From Anaeromassilibacillus sp. An250 (lineage in GTDB: Bacteria; Bacillota; Clostridia; Oscillospirales; Acutalibacteraceae): DNA of 64,000 bases. The notes beneath the pieces were generated by a model that saw only the letters and a program-made list of their open reading frames with translations, did no database searches and was not told the DNA's origin. Position 1 is the stretch's first letter. Each line of letters begins with the position of its first letter. The translations under genes were made by a program, and so were the position numbers. This document shows, in pieces, positions 9,246-18,104 of the stretch. The stretch lies in NCBI RefSeq assembly GCF_002159845.1, contig NZ_NFJK01000002.1:124001-188000 (forward strand), read 5' to 3'.

Positions 9246-9332
9246 ATGTTCCCTCTTTTCTCTACTTGTTTTTATCCACTTCTATGATAGGGGATTTTCG
9301 TCCAGGAATCAATGGCATTCCAGGAATTTCTA

Positions 9333-9341
9333 TGCTATAAT
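9333..9341 (+). promoter_or_regulatory. Extended -10 promoter upstream of rsmA
   Basis: TGCTATAAT, a perfect -10 with the extended TGn element. No good -35 is seen. The rsmA start is about 185 nt further on, so the transcript would have a long leader with no recognised motif. Confidence 0.55.
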
Positions 9342-9528
9342 ATCGGAAACAGGGATGCGTTTATGTGCTTCCGAGGGGAGCCGTATCCCTTGGAACAAGT
9401 GGAAGCGCAGGCCGTTTGGGATTTGACGGTGAAAAGGAAGGGCGATGGAAGTTGTGGCGCGCCCTTTTCGCAGGGTCCCGGACGGCATGGAATATTTGCC
9501 CTTATAAGGGCGTTCGGAGGAAATCGTT

Positions 9529-10395
9529 TTGCAGGAGACATACAGGTTGTCCGACCCATCTGCGGTGAAATCGCTGCTTGCAAGGCACGGCTTCACCTTT
9601 TCCAAATCGCTGGGACAAAATTTTCTCATCAACCCTTCCGTGTGTCCCCGCATGGCGGAGGAGTGCGGGGCAGGCCCCGGCACCGGCGTGTTGGAGGTTG
9701 GCCCCGGCATCGGCGTGTTGACCGTCGAGCTAGCCAAACGTGCGGAAAAGGTGGTCTCCATTGAGCTCGACAAACGCCTTTTGCCCGTGCTGCACGAGAC
9801 GCTGGGCAATCACCCAAATGCAAAAGTGGTGAACGATGATGTTCTCAAAGTCGATCTGCAACGGCTTTTACAGGAAGAATTCGCGGGGATGGACGTGGTG
9901 GTGTGTGCAAATCTGCCGTACTATATCACGTCGCCCGTCATCATGCGGCTGCTGGAGGAGCGGTTGCCCATCCGGGCATTGACGGTGATGGTGCAGAAGG
10001 AGGCCGCGCAGCGGTTGTGTGCGCCGCCGGGCACGCGGGCCTGCGGCGCGGTAAGCGTAGCGGTGCAGTATTACGCCGAACCGCGCGTACTGTTCCAGGT
10101 GTCCCGGGGAAGCTTCCTGCCGCCGCCGAATGTGGATTCCACCGTCATCCGGCTGGATGTGCGGGAGCAGCCGCCGATCTATGTGCCGGATGAGAGACGC
10201 TTTTTTGCCCTGGTGAAAGCGGCGTTCGGCCAGCGGCGCAAGACCATTCTGAACGCCGTGTCCGCGGGCTTATCGGTTCCCAAGGAGCAGGTGTCCAACG
10301 CCTGCACAACGGCGGGAATCTCCCCGACCGCCCGTGCAGAGCAGCTTTCGATGGAGCAGCTGGCCGCTCTCTGCTGTGCCATCGAGTCGAAATGA
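9529..10395 (+). CDS. rsmA: 16S rRNA dimethyladenosine transferase
   Basis: SAM-dependent methyltransferase (KsgA) that dimethylates two adjacent adenosines in the 3' hairpin of 16S rRNA late in 30S assembly. Motifs are FSKSLGQNFLI (N-terminal), the SAM site VLEVGPGIGVLTVEL (about residue 50), IELDKRLLP, and the catalytic NLPYYIT (about 128). The TTG start is chosen because CGGAGG lies 8 nt upstream. A small membrane-protein gene follows 14 nt after the stop. Confidence 0.96.
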   Translation: MQETYRLSDPSAVKSLLARHGFTFSKSLGQNFLINPSVCPRMAEECGAGPGTGVLEVGPGIGVLTVELAKRAEKVVSIELDKRLLPVLHETLGNHPNAKVVNDDVLKVDLQRLLQEEFAGMDVVVCANLPYYITSPVIMRLLEERLPIRALTVMVQKEAAQRLCAPPGTRACGAVSVAVQYYAEPRVLFQVSRGSFLPPPNVDSTVIRLDVREQPPIYVPDERRFFALVKAAFGQRRKTILNAVSAGLSVPKEQVSNACTTAGISPTARAEQLSMEQLAALCCAIESK

Positions 10396-10409
10396 TGGGA
10401 GGCGCAACG

Positions 10410-10754
10410 ATGTCCGATCATAAACTTGCGTTTATCTTTTTTGAAATCGGAATGATCTTCTGTGTGGTCGCCATGATCCTTGGACCGGTCGGGGTAGAGG
10501 TCTGGTCCGTCGCCTGTTCGGTGGTCGCCATTATCCTGGCGTGTATGGGGATCTACTTGGCGTTTTGTAGCTGGAATGAAGTCCCGCCGGTAAGGAAAAA
10601 GACGGCGCCGGGCGGCGGGGAATCCCTGCCAAACCAGGGGGGGTCCGAGGAAAGCGCCCAAATGGAGACGGTGGAACCCCTGCATATGCCCTTAGAGGAT
10701 GATTCCTTCTCCGCAGATACATCCATGGAACACCCGGAAGCGGAGAACAAATGA
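10410..10754 (+). CDS. Small two-helix membrane protein, unknown
   Basis: A 114-residue protein of unrecognised family. Two hydrophobic helices (LAFIFFEIGMIFCVVAMIL and VWSVACSVVAIILACMGIYL) are followed by an acidic, Pro/Ser/Glu-rich tail of about 60 residues with no obvious fold. The ATG at 10410 has GGGAGG 8 nt upstream. It lies just after rsmA and before a terminator, so it is probably cotranscribed with rsmA. Confidence 0.65.
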   Translation: MSDHKLAFIFFEIGMIFCVVAMILGPVGVEVWSVACSVVAIILACMGIYLAFCSWNEVPPVRKKTAPGGGESLPNQGGSEESAQMETVEPLHMPLEDDSFSADTSMEHPEAENK

Positions 10755-10807
10755 ATATAGAGGCGGTGGCCCAACAAAAATCGCGTGCCGCTTTGCTTTA
10801 CAAAATG

Positions 10808-10854
10808 ATACGCCCCGAAGCAGTTTTTTCACCGGCTTCGGGGCGTATTTTTTG
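10808..10854 (+). terminator. Terminator after the rsmA operon
   Basis: A 14-bp stem, ATACGCCCCGAAGC / GCTTCGGGGCGTAT, followed by TTTTTT. It also lies between convergent genes. Confidence 0.9.
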
Positions 10855-10878
10855 GAAAATTATGATTAGCAAGCGATA

Positions 10879-12105
10879 TTAATAAAGAATGGCGCCATAT
10901 TTGGCCGCAAGAGGTTCCAACACCTCATCCTCAATCTGGCATTCGCTATCGACGATCAAACGCCCCTGGAAGTACCGCAGGGCGGCGTCCAACACCGGCG
11001 CACTGTCGCAGTGGACAGCGATGGGAAGGCGGGTCATACCGCTGTTTTCCGCAAGGAGCAAAGCGTCGTCCAGGCTTTCCACTTCCACCAGGGCCGTGTT
11101 GCAGCGGTCGTCTTCGAGATCGATCAGATCGTCGGCCAAATGGCTGGTACAGGCCAGGGGTTCGCTGAACGCAATGTCGTCGCCGAGGAAGAACGCCTCC
11201 GTCTCAATGGTAGCGGCGTAACAGTCGGGCTCCTCCGGAATTTCCGGTTCGCCGAACTCCTGCACGACCTCTTTTAAGGCCGCGATATGTTCCGGGGTCG
11301 AATCGTCATGCCCGCCGACAATGCGCGCGCCGGCCTGCATCAATAGGCGCATCTTTTGCGCAAACGACTCCGGCGTGAGGAGCGTTTCGTCAGAGCTTCG
11401 CACATCCGGCTTTGCAATGATGGGAACGGCCGTGTGCAGGCAGACTTCTTCGATCAGCGGGAGCATGGGGTCCAGCAGGCAATTCAACCCGATGGCGTCC
11501 ACGCCCATGGCCTGTAGGGTGATGACCACCGGGAGCAGGGAGCTCCCAGTCACCGTGTGGCCGCTTTCGTCCACAGCGATCGTGACAAACACCGGCAGGT
11601 CGGTCGTCCGCGCCGCGAGCACGGCGGCACGCATGTCGGCCAGGGAGGTCTGCGATTCGATGGCGATGAAATCCACCCCCGCTTTGTCCAAGGCCCGGAT
11701 CTGCTGGCGGTATAAATCATAGATGTCGTCAAAATCGGCTTCCCCATAAGGCGGGACAAACAGGCCGCTGGGGCAGATGCTTCCGCCCACCAGGACCCCG
11801 CGCGGTTTTGCGATGCTTTGGGTCAAATGAACCAATTCGGCGTTGAGCTCCGCCACGCGCCCTTCCAGGCCGTAGGCGGCGAGCAACGAGGCGTTCGCCC
11901 CAAACGTCGGGGCGAGGACCGCTTGGGAGCCCGCATCGATGTATGCGTTCTGCAACGACCGCAGGGCATCGGGATGCTGCAAAATCCACTGTTCTGCGCC
12001 GGAACCGCCGGGACGGTATATGTCCGCCGGCATACCGGCTGCTTCTAATGCAGTACCGGTGGCGCCGTCCAACAACATAGGTAACGGATAAGGGAAATCT
12101 TCCAT
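10879..12105 (-). CDS. Homocysteine S-methyltransferase-like protein lacking two zinc cysteines
   Basis: Residues 1-300 match the homocysteine-binding TIM barrel of cobalamin-dependent methionine synthases: LLDGATGTAL, APTFGAN, GGSICPSGLF, AIESQTSLADMRA, GLNCLLDP. Family members bind Zn through the Cys of GxNC plus a CC pair in a GGCCG motif. Here the second motif reads VGGHDDSTPEHI, so the CC pair is missing. The ~110 C-terminal residues do not form a recognisable pterin- or B12-binding domain. It is therefore either inactive, uses other ligands, or has a different role. The gene follows argS by 37 nt in the same direction. Confidence 0.8.
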   Translation of the reverse strand: MEDFPYPLPMLLDGATGTALEAAGMPADIYRPGGSGAEQWILQHPDALRSLQNAYIDAGSQAVLAPTFGANASLLAAYGLEGRVAELNAELVHLTQSIAKPRGVLVGGSICPSGLFVPPYGEADFDDIYDLYRQQIRALDKAGVDFIAIESQTSLADMRAAVLAARTTDLPVFVTIAVDESGHTVTGSSLLPVVITLQAMGVDAIGLNCLLDPMLPLIEEVCLHTAVPIIAKPDVRSSDETLLTPESFAQKMRLLMQAGARIVGGHDDSTPEHIAALKEVVQEFGEPEIPEEPDCYAATIETEAFFLGDDIAFSEPLACTSHLADDLIDLEDDRCNTALVEVESLDDALLLAENSGMTRLPIAVHCDSAPVLDAALRYFQGRLIVDSECQIEDEVLEPLAAKYGAILY

Positions 12106-12142
12106 GGTTTTGTTCTCCTGTAAGGCTTCGTTTGAACCGGAA

Positions 12143-13837
12143 TCACATGGATTCGGGCGCTGAAATCTTCAGCAGGGATAGCACGTTCCGGATGACCGTT
12201 GCGGCTGCCTCGCACAGGCAGATGCGCGCGGCGCGGAGGTGATCCTCTTCATCCTTTACGCGGCAGGTATTGTAAAATTTATGGAACAGATTGGCCAGCG
12301 TGATGACGTAGCGCGTGATACGAGCGGGGTCATAATCCTTGGCCGCTGCGACGATCTCATCCGTATAGGCGGAGAGATGGCGGATGAGGTCGATCTCCTC
12401 CTGCGTATTCAGAAGGGCGAGCTCCTCATCGGTGCAGGCGCGTGGTTCAATGCCCTCGGCTTTGAGCGCCTTCAAAATGCTGCAAATGCGCGCGTGCGCA
12501 TACTGCACATAATAGACCGGGTTCTGTGCATCCTGCTGGACCGCAAGGTCGAGGTCAAAATCCATCTGGGAGGTCGCTTCGCGCATGTTGAACAGGAAAC
12601 GCGCGGCATCCACGGGCACTTCGTCCAGCAGGTCGGCCAGTTGGATGGCTTTGCCGGTGCGTTTGCTCATGCGCACCACTTCCCCATTGCGGACCAACCG
12701 CACCAGCTGGATCAAAACAATGTCCAGCTTGCTGCCGTCCAGCCCGACAGCGTCCATGGCGGCCTTCATACGGGCCACATGGCCATGGTGGTCGGCGCCC
12801 CAAACGTCGATGCAGCGGTCAAAGCCGCGCTTGGCGAATTTGTTGCGGTGGTATGCGATGTCCGCGGCAAAATAGGTGGGGTTGCCGTTCTGACGGACCA
12901 GCACCTCGTCTTTTTCCGCGCCAAAAGTGGTCGCGCGATACCAGAGCGCGCCCTCCTTGTCGTAGGTCAGGCCCTTGTCTTTCAGAATCTGAATGGTCTC
13001 CTCCAGCTCGCCGTCGTTGTGCAGCTTGCTTTCCAAGAACCACTCGTCGTATTGGATGCCGTATTTGGCGAGGTCAGCTTTCATCTTCGCAATGTTGCGC
13101 GGCAGTGCAAACTCCACCAGGGCCTTGCGGCGGTCTTCCGGCGCTGCATCCACATAGCGGTCGCCGAATTCCTCCGCAAACTGCGCGGCGCGCTCCTTGA
13201 TGTCGTCGCCGTGGTAGCCGTCCTCCGGGAATTCCACGGCGTCCTCGCCTTTATAAATCTGCAAATAGCGTGCTTCCAGGGAATTGCCGAATTTTTCGAT
13301 CTGGTTGCCCGCGTCGTTTACATAGAATTCGCGCCATACGGAGTAACCCGCTGCATCCAGCACAGCCGCTAGGCAGTCGCCAAGGGCGCCGCCGCGCGCG
13401 TTGCCCATGTGCATGGGGCCGGTCGGGTTGGCGGAGACAAATTCGACCATGATCTTTTTGCCCTGCCCGTAGTCGCTGCGGCCGTATTCCGTGCCGAGCG
13501 CTTCAATATCCTTGAGCACGTCTACATAGAACTGCTTGCTCAGGAAAAAGTTGATGAAGCCGGGTCCTGCGATTTCGAAGCGGTCAAAATAGGTGCCGTC
13601 CAGGGACAGGTTGTTTGTGATTGCCTCCGCGATTTTGCGGGGCGCTGCATGGAATGCACGCGCGCTTACCATGGCGGCGTTGGTGGCCCAATCGCCGTGG
13701 GCCCGGTCCGCGGGGACCTCAATGGAAAATTCGGGGATATCCGCCTGCGGCAGTTCGCCGTTGGCGCAGGCCTTTTCCATGGCCGAGCGGATGGTATTCC
13801 TCAGTTCAGTGGTCGCCTGTTGCACGAGTTTCGACAT
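12143..13837 (-). CDS. argS: Arginyl-tRNA synthetase
   Basis: Class I synthetase charging tRNA-Arg. The N-terminal tRNA-recognition domain covers about residues 1-100. The HIGH equivalent is NPTGPMHMGNARGG (about 130), the KMSKS equivalent is VRMSKRTGKA (about 370), and the DALR anticodon-binding domain forms the C-terminus. The 564-residue length is usual. It is the fourth gene of the leftward ddl-murI-ywiB-argS group, and its start overlaps the end of the ywiB-like gene by 32 nt. Confidence 0.97.
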   Translation of the reverse strand: MSKLVQQATTELRNTIRSAMEKACANGELPQADIPEFSIEVPADRAHGDWATNAAMVSARAFHAAPRKIAEAITNNLSLDGTYFDRFEIAGPGFINFFLSKQFYVDVLKDIEALGTEYGRSDYGQGKKIMVEFVSANPTGPMHMGNARGGALGDCLAAVLDAAGYSVWREFYVNDAGNQIEKFGNSLEARYLQIYKGEDAVEFPEDGYHGDDIKERAAQFAEEFGDRYVDAAPEDRRKALVEFALPRNIAKMKADLAKYGIQYDEWFLESKLHNDGELEETIQILKDKGLTYDKEGALWYRATTFGAEKDEVLVRQNGNPTYFAADIAYHRNKFAKRGFDRCIDVWGADHHGHVARMKAAMDAVGLDGSKLDIVLIQLVRLVRNGEVVRMSKRTGKAIQLADLLDEVPVDAARFLFNMREATSQMDFDLDLAVQQDAQNPVYYVQYAHARICSILKALKAEGIEPRACTDEELALLNTQEEIDLIRHLSAYTDEIVAAAKDYDPARITRYVITLANLFHKFYNTCRVKDEEDHLRAARICLCEAAATVIRNVLSLLKISAPESM

Positions 13838-14267
13838 CTTTATTTTCTGCCTCCTTGATGGTAATCAAAATTTCATTGGAGCTGGACAGGTTGGAATTGA
13901 TGTCCAGCGTATAGCGCACCTCCAGCTTGCCGCCTTCGTCCGTCAGGTTGGAGTGAAGCTGGCTGGTGAAGATCCCAATCATCATGTTTCCATAGCCGGT
14001 GTCGTACTGGCAGAGGTGGCGCTTGCCGTTTTCCAGCACCAGGCGGGTGCTCCCCGCACCGCGCATGAGGGTCACTTTGTCGTTCCCTTCCACCTTGAGC
14101 ACGGAGGTCACCGGTTTCCCATTGACTTCGCTGTCGTATTCTTTATAGGTAATATATCGGTTTTTCCCTTTTTTTACATAGGAACCGAGCGTGGTCACCT
14201 GGACTTCCCCGGTTTCCCCGTCCACCTGTTGGCGGCCTAAGATAGAAATCAGATAATTTTCCTGCAT
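13806..14267 (-). CDS. DUF1934 family protein (YwiB-like)
   Basis: A 153-residue protein with the DUF1934 calycin-like beta-barrel pattern: YLISILGRQQVDGETGEV, RYITYKEYD, GAGSTRLVLENG, TGYGNMMIGIFT. B. subtilis YwiB also sits next to argS, which supports the call; the molecular role is unknown. The ATG at 14267 is chosen because GGGGGA lies 8-13 nt upstream. It overlaps argS by 32 nt and follows murI by 23 nt. Confidence 0.85.
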   Translation of the reverse strand: MQENYLISILGRQQVDGETGEVQVTTLGSYVKKGKNRYITYKEYDSEVNGKPVTSVLKVEGNDKVTLMRGAGSTRLVLENGKRHLCQYDTGYGNMMIGIFTSQLHSNLTDEGGKLEVRYTLDINSNLSSSNEILITIKEAENKDVETRATGDH

Positions 14268-14290
14268 CTTTACATTCCCCCTCGAATGGG

Positions 14291-15103
14291 TCAATAGCGG
14301 TCGATGTCGATCTGGTGGACCTCCTGCCCGATGTCCCGGCCGAGAAAAATGCCCGCGATCTTGGAGAAATCCGCCATTCGGTCGCTCACATAATAGGAAC
14401 ACTGTCCTTTGGAGGTCCGGCCGGAAAGCAGGCCGCTTTCTTCCAGCTGTTTCCTACAGCAAAACGCGGTTTCCCGCCCGCTGTTAATCAGCGTAACCCC
14501 CTTGCCCATGATGGAACCGATGATCCGGCTGATGATGGGATAATGGGTACAGCCCATGATGAGGGTATCCACCCCAGCGTCCCGCAGTTCGCCGAGATAG
14601 CGCTCCGCCACCAGGCGGGTTACCGGTTCGTCCTCTTCGATAAAGCCGCTTTCCACCAGCGGGACGAAAAGCGGGCAATCGCGGTCAAACACTTGGATCT
14701 GTGGGTCGATTTCCGCGAGCACCCGGCGGTAGGAACCGCTGTGGATCGTTGTGGAGGTTCCGATCACGCCGACGCGTTTGTTGTGCGTAGCAAGCGAAGC
14801 GGCGAGGGCTGTGGGGTATAGGACGTCGATGATTGGAAGGTCCTGCGGCTTTTTCAGGCGTCCAACAAGGGAGCTGATGGTCCCACAGGCGATGACAATC
14901 ATTTTCACTTGCTTTTCTTCCAGGAAGTGAATGTCCTGCGCTGCGTATTTTATAAGGGTTTCCTGGCTGCGGGAGCCATAGGGCACACGCCCGGTGTCGC
15001 CAAAATAGACGATGTCTTCCTGCGGCATGATCTCCAGAAGCTCCTTGACCGCGGTCAGGCCGCCGAGCCCGGAATCGAATACGCCGATTGGTCGGTTATC
15101 CAT
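14291..15103 (-). CDS. murI: Glutamate racemase
   Basis: Cofactor-independent racemase making D-glutamate for peptidoglycan. FDSGLGGLTAV carries the conserved Asp/Ser pair, and GCTHYPII (about residue 182) carries the second catalytic Cys and His. The first catalytic Cys lies in VIACGTISS (about 72), where most racemases have ACNTASA; the Cys is kept but the Asn is Gly. The 270-residue length is normal. It lies 24 nt after ddl, so the two peptidoglycan precursor genes are coexpressed. Confidence 0.93.
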   Translation of the reverse strand: MDNRPIGVFDSGLGGLTAVKELLEIMPQEDIVYFGDTGRVPYGSRSQETLIKYAAQDIHFLEEKQVKMIVIACGTISSLVGRLKKPQDLPIIDVLYPTALAASLATHNKRVGVIGTSTTIHSGSYRRVLAEIDPQIQVFDRDCPLFVPLVESGFIEEDEPVTRLVAERYLGELRDAGVDTLIMGCTHYPIISRIIGSIMGKGVTLINSGRETAFCCRKQLEESGLLSGRTSKGQCSYYVSDRMADFSKIAGIFLGRDIGQEVHQIDIDRY

Positions 15104-15127
15104 TGTTATTCCTTATCCCTTCCGGCC

Positions 15128-16195
15128 TTATTTTTGAAATGCGAGTTGAATCAGCTGCTCCAGCAGCTCCGGGATAGAAACCCCGCACGCCTCCCAGAGC
15201 TTGGGGTACATGCTGATGGAGGTAAAGCCCGGCAGGGTATTGAGCTCATTGAGCAGGATTTCGTTCCCGCCGCGCACAAAGAAGTCCACGCGGGCCAGGC
15301 CGGTGCAGCCCAGCAGCCGGTAGGCGCGCTCCGCAATGTGGCGGAGTTCGTCGGCAACCTCCGGCGCCAGGTGCGCGGGGATATAGAGCTGGGAGGTGCC
15401 GTTCTTGTATTTGTCGTCGTAATCGTAAAAGTCGGCGGAGGGGGCGATTTCGCCCACGATGGAGGCCTTCGGGACCTCGTTGCCCATCACCGCGCACTCG
15501 ACTTCCTGGCCCACGATGCATTCTTCGATGACCACCTTGCTGTCTTCATGTGCAGCCTTGGCGACCGCGGCGTCCAATTCTGCTTCGGATTCCACCTTGC
15601 TCACGCCCACCGAGGAACCGGCATTTGCCGGTTTCACAAAGACCGGATAGCCGAGGCGCGCTTCGACCTTGCGCTTGATTTTCCCCACGCCTTCTCCGGC
15701 ATAGTTGCATGCGAAGAACCAGAGGTAGTTTGCCTGGTGGATGCGCGCCCCGGTCAACAGGGCGCGGGTGACCGCCTTATCCATACAGACGGCGGAGGCC
15801 AGCGTGCCGCAGCCGACAAAGGGGATGCCGGCCATTTGGAACAGCCCCTGGATGGTTCCGTCCTCGCCGTTTTTGCCGTGCAAAACCGGGAACACAACGT
15901 CTACCTTGATAATCTCACAGGCATGGCCGCCGTCCAGGGCAACCAGCCCGCCCACAGAGCGGTCCGGCGAGAGGAACGCAACGCGGTTGCGCGGGTTTTG
16001 CTCCCATGCGCCGCTTGCGATGTCGTCCGTGCTGCTGTCGGTCAGGAACCAGCGGCCGGCCTTGTCGATGCCAATGAGAATGATTTCATATTTTTCTTTT
16101 GGAATGTTATCAATAACGCATTTTGCAGAAAGTCGGGAGACCTCATGCTCCGAGGAACATCCGCCGAAAATCACGGCAATCCTGCGTTTTTCCAT
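15128..16195 (-). CDS. ddl: D-alanine--D-alanine ligase
   Basis: ATP-grasp ligase making the D-Ala-D-Ala terminus of peptidoglycan precursors. Visible are IFGGCSSEHEVS at the N-terminus, LHGKNGEDGTIQG (about residue 95), the ATP-grasp segment YPVFVKPANAGSSVGV (about 165), EECIVGQEVECAV, and C-terminal RVDFFV...LNELNTLPGF with the metal ligands. The 355-residue length is typical. It heads the leftward ddl-murI-ywiB-argS group behind a -10/-35 pair at 16272-16300. D-Ala-D-Ser ligases are related, but no van gene is nearby. Confidence 0.95.
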   Translation of the reverse strand: MEKRRIAVIFGGCSSEHEVSRLSAKCVIDNIPKEKYEIILIGIDKAGRWFLTDSSTDDIASGAWEQNPRNRVAFLSPDRSVGGLVALDGGHACEIIKVDVVFPVLHGKNGEDGTIQGLFQMAGIPFVGCGTLASAVCMDKAVTRALLTGARIHQANYLWFFACNYAGEGVGKIKRKVEARLGYPVFVKPANAGSSVGVSKVESEAELDAAVAKAAHEDSKVVIEECIVGQEVECAVMGNEVPKASIVGEIAPSADFYDYDDKYKNGTSQLYIPAHLAPEVADELRHIAERAYRLLGCTGLARVDFFVRGGNEILLNELNTLPGFTSISMYPKLWEACGVSIPELLEQLIQLAFQK

Positions 16196-16271
16196 ACGAT
16201 ATTACCTCCTGATTGTTCGGGGACTCGCGTGTTTCGAATGTGCTTTTGATCACGCGGACCCTTGAATATAT

Positions 16272-16300
16272 ATGATAACACACGGCTACCATCTGCGCAA
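16272..16300 (-). promoter_or_regulatory. Candidate promoter for ddl-murI-ywiB-argS
   Basis: On the minus strand TTGCGC and TATCAT are separated by 17 bp, about 75 nt before the ddl start. It is the best match in this interval but not a strong consensus. Confidence 0.5.
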
Positions 16301-16399
16301 TCACTACATTTGCCAACGCCGCAGGCGGCTGAGAAAAATTGCTGGGTATTTCGCCCATAATTCGCCAAGGGAAGCGGTGTAGGAACGATAAATAGTATG

Positions 16400-16428
16400 G
16401 TGACAAAAAAATAAATATGTAGTATAAT
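16400..16428 (+). promoter_or_regulatory. Promoter for the gene at 16501
   Basis: GTGACA (-35) and TATAAT (-10, 16423-16428) with 17-bp spacing, about 70 nt before the start codon. The 16196-16500 gap otherwise shows no gene. Confidence 0.7.
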
Positions 16429-16500
16429 CAACACAAATACGGATCAGAACAGCCGGAGCATGGAAGGAAAACCCCGGCTTTGATAGAGCAGGAGTGATAA

Positions 16501-17289
16501 TTGTTGGATCAGAAGGCATTTGACCTGATTGTAGAGAAGACGGGCGCAGCGCTCACCCCGCAGGGGTTCCAGCGGGACAAGGACGGCGAGAATGAAACCA
16601 CGGCGCTGTTTGTCGGCGAGAGCGTGGCGTACAGCGTCTTTTTTGACGAAGAGAAGAAGCAGTTTGAGCTGCGGGCCTGCGCAATGACGGACGATGGCCC
16701 CGACGAGAAATGGAAGATCCTTTCCCGGTGGCTGTTTGAGCCGGAAGAGCGGCCGCTCGCCGAAGCGGAGAGCATTGCCAACGACTTTGTCGAGACCATC
16801 GAGGGCCCCCGCCGCGTGGCTGCCGTGCAGACGGCAAAGCGCAAGGCAAAGGGCGGCGAAAGCAATGCGGACCCGTTGTTCTTCTACAACCGCCTTGTAG
16901 GAATTTTTCCGGATCTGCGCGAAGAGATCACAGAGGAACGCTCCTGGTACGGTATGGTGCGCGGCGTGACCTTTGCAAAGGAGCACGTGCTGCCCAAGAT
17001 CGAATCGCTCCTATCCTCAGGAAGGCCGGAGCAGATCAAGCGCCTTTGCGATATCCTGGGGGATATGTATGCCGCAGGCGACATGGATGTGCGCTCGATC
17101 ATCACGATCGTATTGCTGAACGGGATACACGATCCGGAAACGGTGGAGCAGAAGATGGTGCCGCAGTTCCGCAAGGAGCTGCAAGAGGCATACCGCGCGG
17201 GTAAAAAGTACCGCGGGAAAACGGTGAAACCGGAAAAGAAGAAGAAACAAAAGAAATATTCTGCAGAGACATTGAACGACCTGCGGTAA
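16501..17289 (+). CDS. Conserved hypothetical protein
   Basis: A 262-residue soluble protein that I cannot assign to a family. It starts MLDQKAFDLIVEKTGAALTP. The middle is acidic, with a helical region around residues 155-235 (EHVLPKIESLL, KRLCDILGDMYAAGD) and a Lys-rich tail (KPEKKKKQKK). The tail could contact nucleic acid, which is inference. TTG is taken as start because GGAG lies 6 nt upstream; a second TTG follows immediately. It is a single gene with its own promoter and a hairpin behind it. Confidence 0.7.
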   Translation: MLDQKAFDLIVEKTGAALTPQGFQRDKDGENETTALFVGESVAYSVFFDEEKKQFELRACAMTDDGPDEKWKILSRWLFEPEERPLAEAESIANDFVETIEGPRRVAAVQTAKRKAKGGESNADPLFFYNRLVGIFPDLREEITEERSWYGMVRGVTFAKEHVLPKIESLLSSGRPEQIKRLCDILGDMYAAGDMDVRSIITIVLLNGIHDPETVEQKMVPQFRKELQEAYRAGKKYRGKTVKPEKKKKQKKYSAETLNDLR

Positions 17290-17325
17290 GGGCGCCTGGT
17301 TTTCAGGGCCTTAAAACGGAAACAT

Positions 17326-17368
17326 TGCGCCGTTGGGGACCTACATTTGGAATGTCCCCAGCGGCGCA
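17326..17368 (+). terminator. Large stem-loop before the rpmG promoter
   Basis: TGCGCCGTTGGGGAC (17326-17340) pairs with GTCCCCAGCGGCGCA (17354-17368) with one mismatch. It is nested in a second imperfect repeat (TTTCAGG / CCTGAAA). The T run is poor (GCCTTGTTT), so termination is likely but not certain. Confidence 0.55.
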
Positions 17369-17435
17369 TGCCTTGTTTCAGGCCTGAAATCCCTAGGAAA
17401 CATGCGGAATTTTCGCAGGTTTTTCGAAAAATCCC

Positions 17436-17464
17436 TTGACCGCCGGGCGCGGGTATGGTATAGT
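17436..17464 (+). promoter_or_regulatory. Promoter of the rpmG-secE-nusG operon
   Basis: TTGACC (17436-17441) and TATAGT (17459-17464) with 17-bp spacing and a TGG just before the -10. A ~135-nt leader precedes rpmG. Confidence 0.85.
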
Positions 17465-17601
17465 AATCTTACCTCATGAATTGGGGTTCTTTTTTTGTAC
17501 CCTTTTTTGAGGGAGGCTGTGGACCTGTAAAAAGTGGGTCCGGGGAGCTGTGCAGCCGCACAGGTCCTTGAAAATTGTTCCGTATAACGGGAGGTGCCGT
17601 C

Positions 17602-17751
17602 ATGAGAGTGAAAATCGTATTAGCCTGCACAGAGTGCAAACAGCGCAACTACAACACAATGAAAAACAAGAAGAATGATCCGGACAGACTTGAGATGAAC
17701 AAGTACTGCCGTTTCTGCAGGAAGCACACGCTTCATAAGGAAACGAAGTAA
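17602..17751 (+). CDS. rpmG: Ribosomal protein bL33
   Basis: A 49-residue 50S subunit protein: [17 protein letters not shown] at the start and two CxxC pairs (ACTEC, CRFC), making this the zinc-binding form of L33. GGGAGG lies 8 nt before the ATG. Position directly upstream of secE and nusG is the classic arrangement. The zinc-binding form is usually made when zinc is sufficient. Confidence 0.96.
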   Translation: MRVKIVLACTECKQRNYNTMKNKKNDPDRLEMNKYCRFCRKHTLHKETK

Positions 17752-17771
17752 GCCGGACGGAGGGACAGAAA

Positions 17772-18083
17772 ATGCCAGAGAATACCGAGAAGACCGTCAA
17801 AGACACCGAACAGGCTGTTAAAGCTGAAAAGCCGGCAAAGACGGAAAAGTCGGACAAGAAAGAGAACAAAAAAGAAAATGTATTTGTCCGCTTTTTCAAG
17901 AACACAGGCAAGTTCCTTCGCGATGTCAAAAACGAGGTCAAAAAAATTGTGTGGCCAACCCCAAAGTCTGTGTTTAAAAACACAGGTGTTGTCCTGGTGA
18001 CGATCATCGTCGTCGGCCTGGTCATTTTTGGCTTGGACACCGCATTCATGAACCTGCTGGGATTGATTATGAATATCGCCTAA
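17772..18083 (+). CDS. secE: Preprotein translocase subunit SecE
   Basis: A 103-residue single-pass membrane subunit of SecYEG. A charged Lys/Glu-rich N-terminal extension of about 40 residues is followed by the SecE core (FFKNTGKFLRDVKNEVKKIVWP) and one C-terminal transmembrane helix (VVLVTIIVVGLVIFGLDTAF). It lies 20 nt after rpmG and 21 nt before nusG. Confidence 0.96.
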   Translation: MPENTEKTVKDTEQAVKAEKPAKTEKSDKKENKKENVFVRFFKNTGKFLRDVKNEVKKIVWPTPKSVFKNTGVVLVTIIVVGLVIFGLDTAFMNLLGLIMNIA

Positions 18084-18104
18084 GCAGGAAGCGGAGGAAT
18101 GGTT

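Noticed and set aside
12239-13372. Plus-strand open frames opposite argS, and similar long frames opposite ddl, thrS and gdpP
   Set aside because: Products are His/Arg/Leu-rich without domains, as expected from antisense frames of GC-rich codons.
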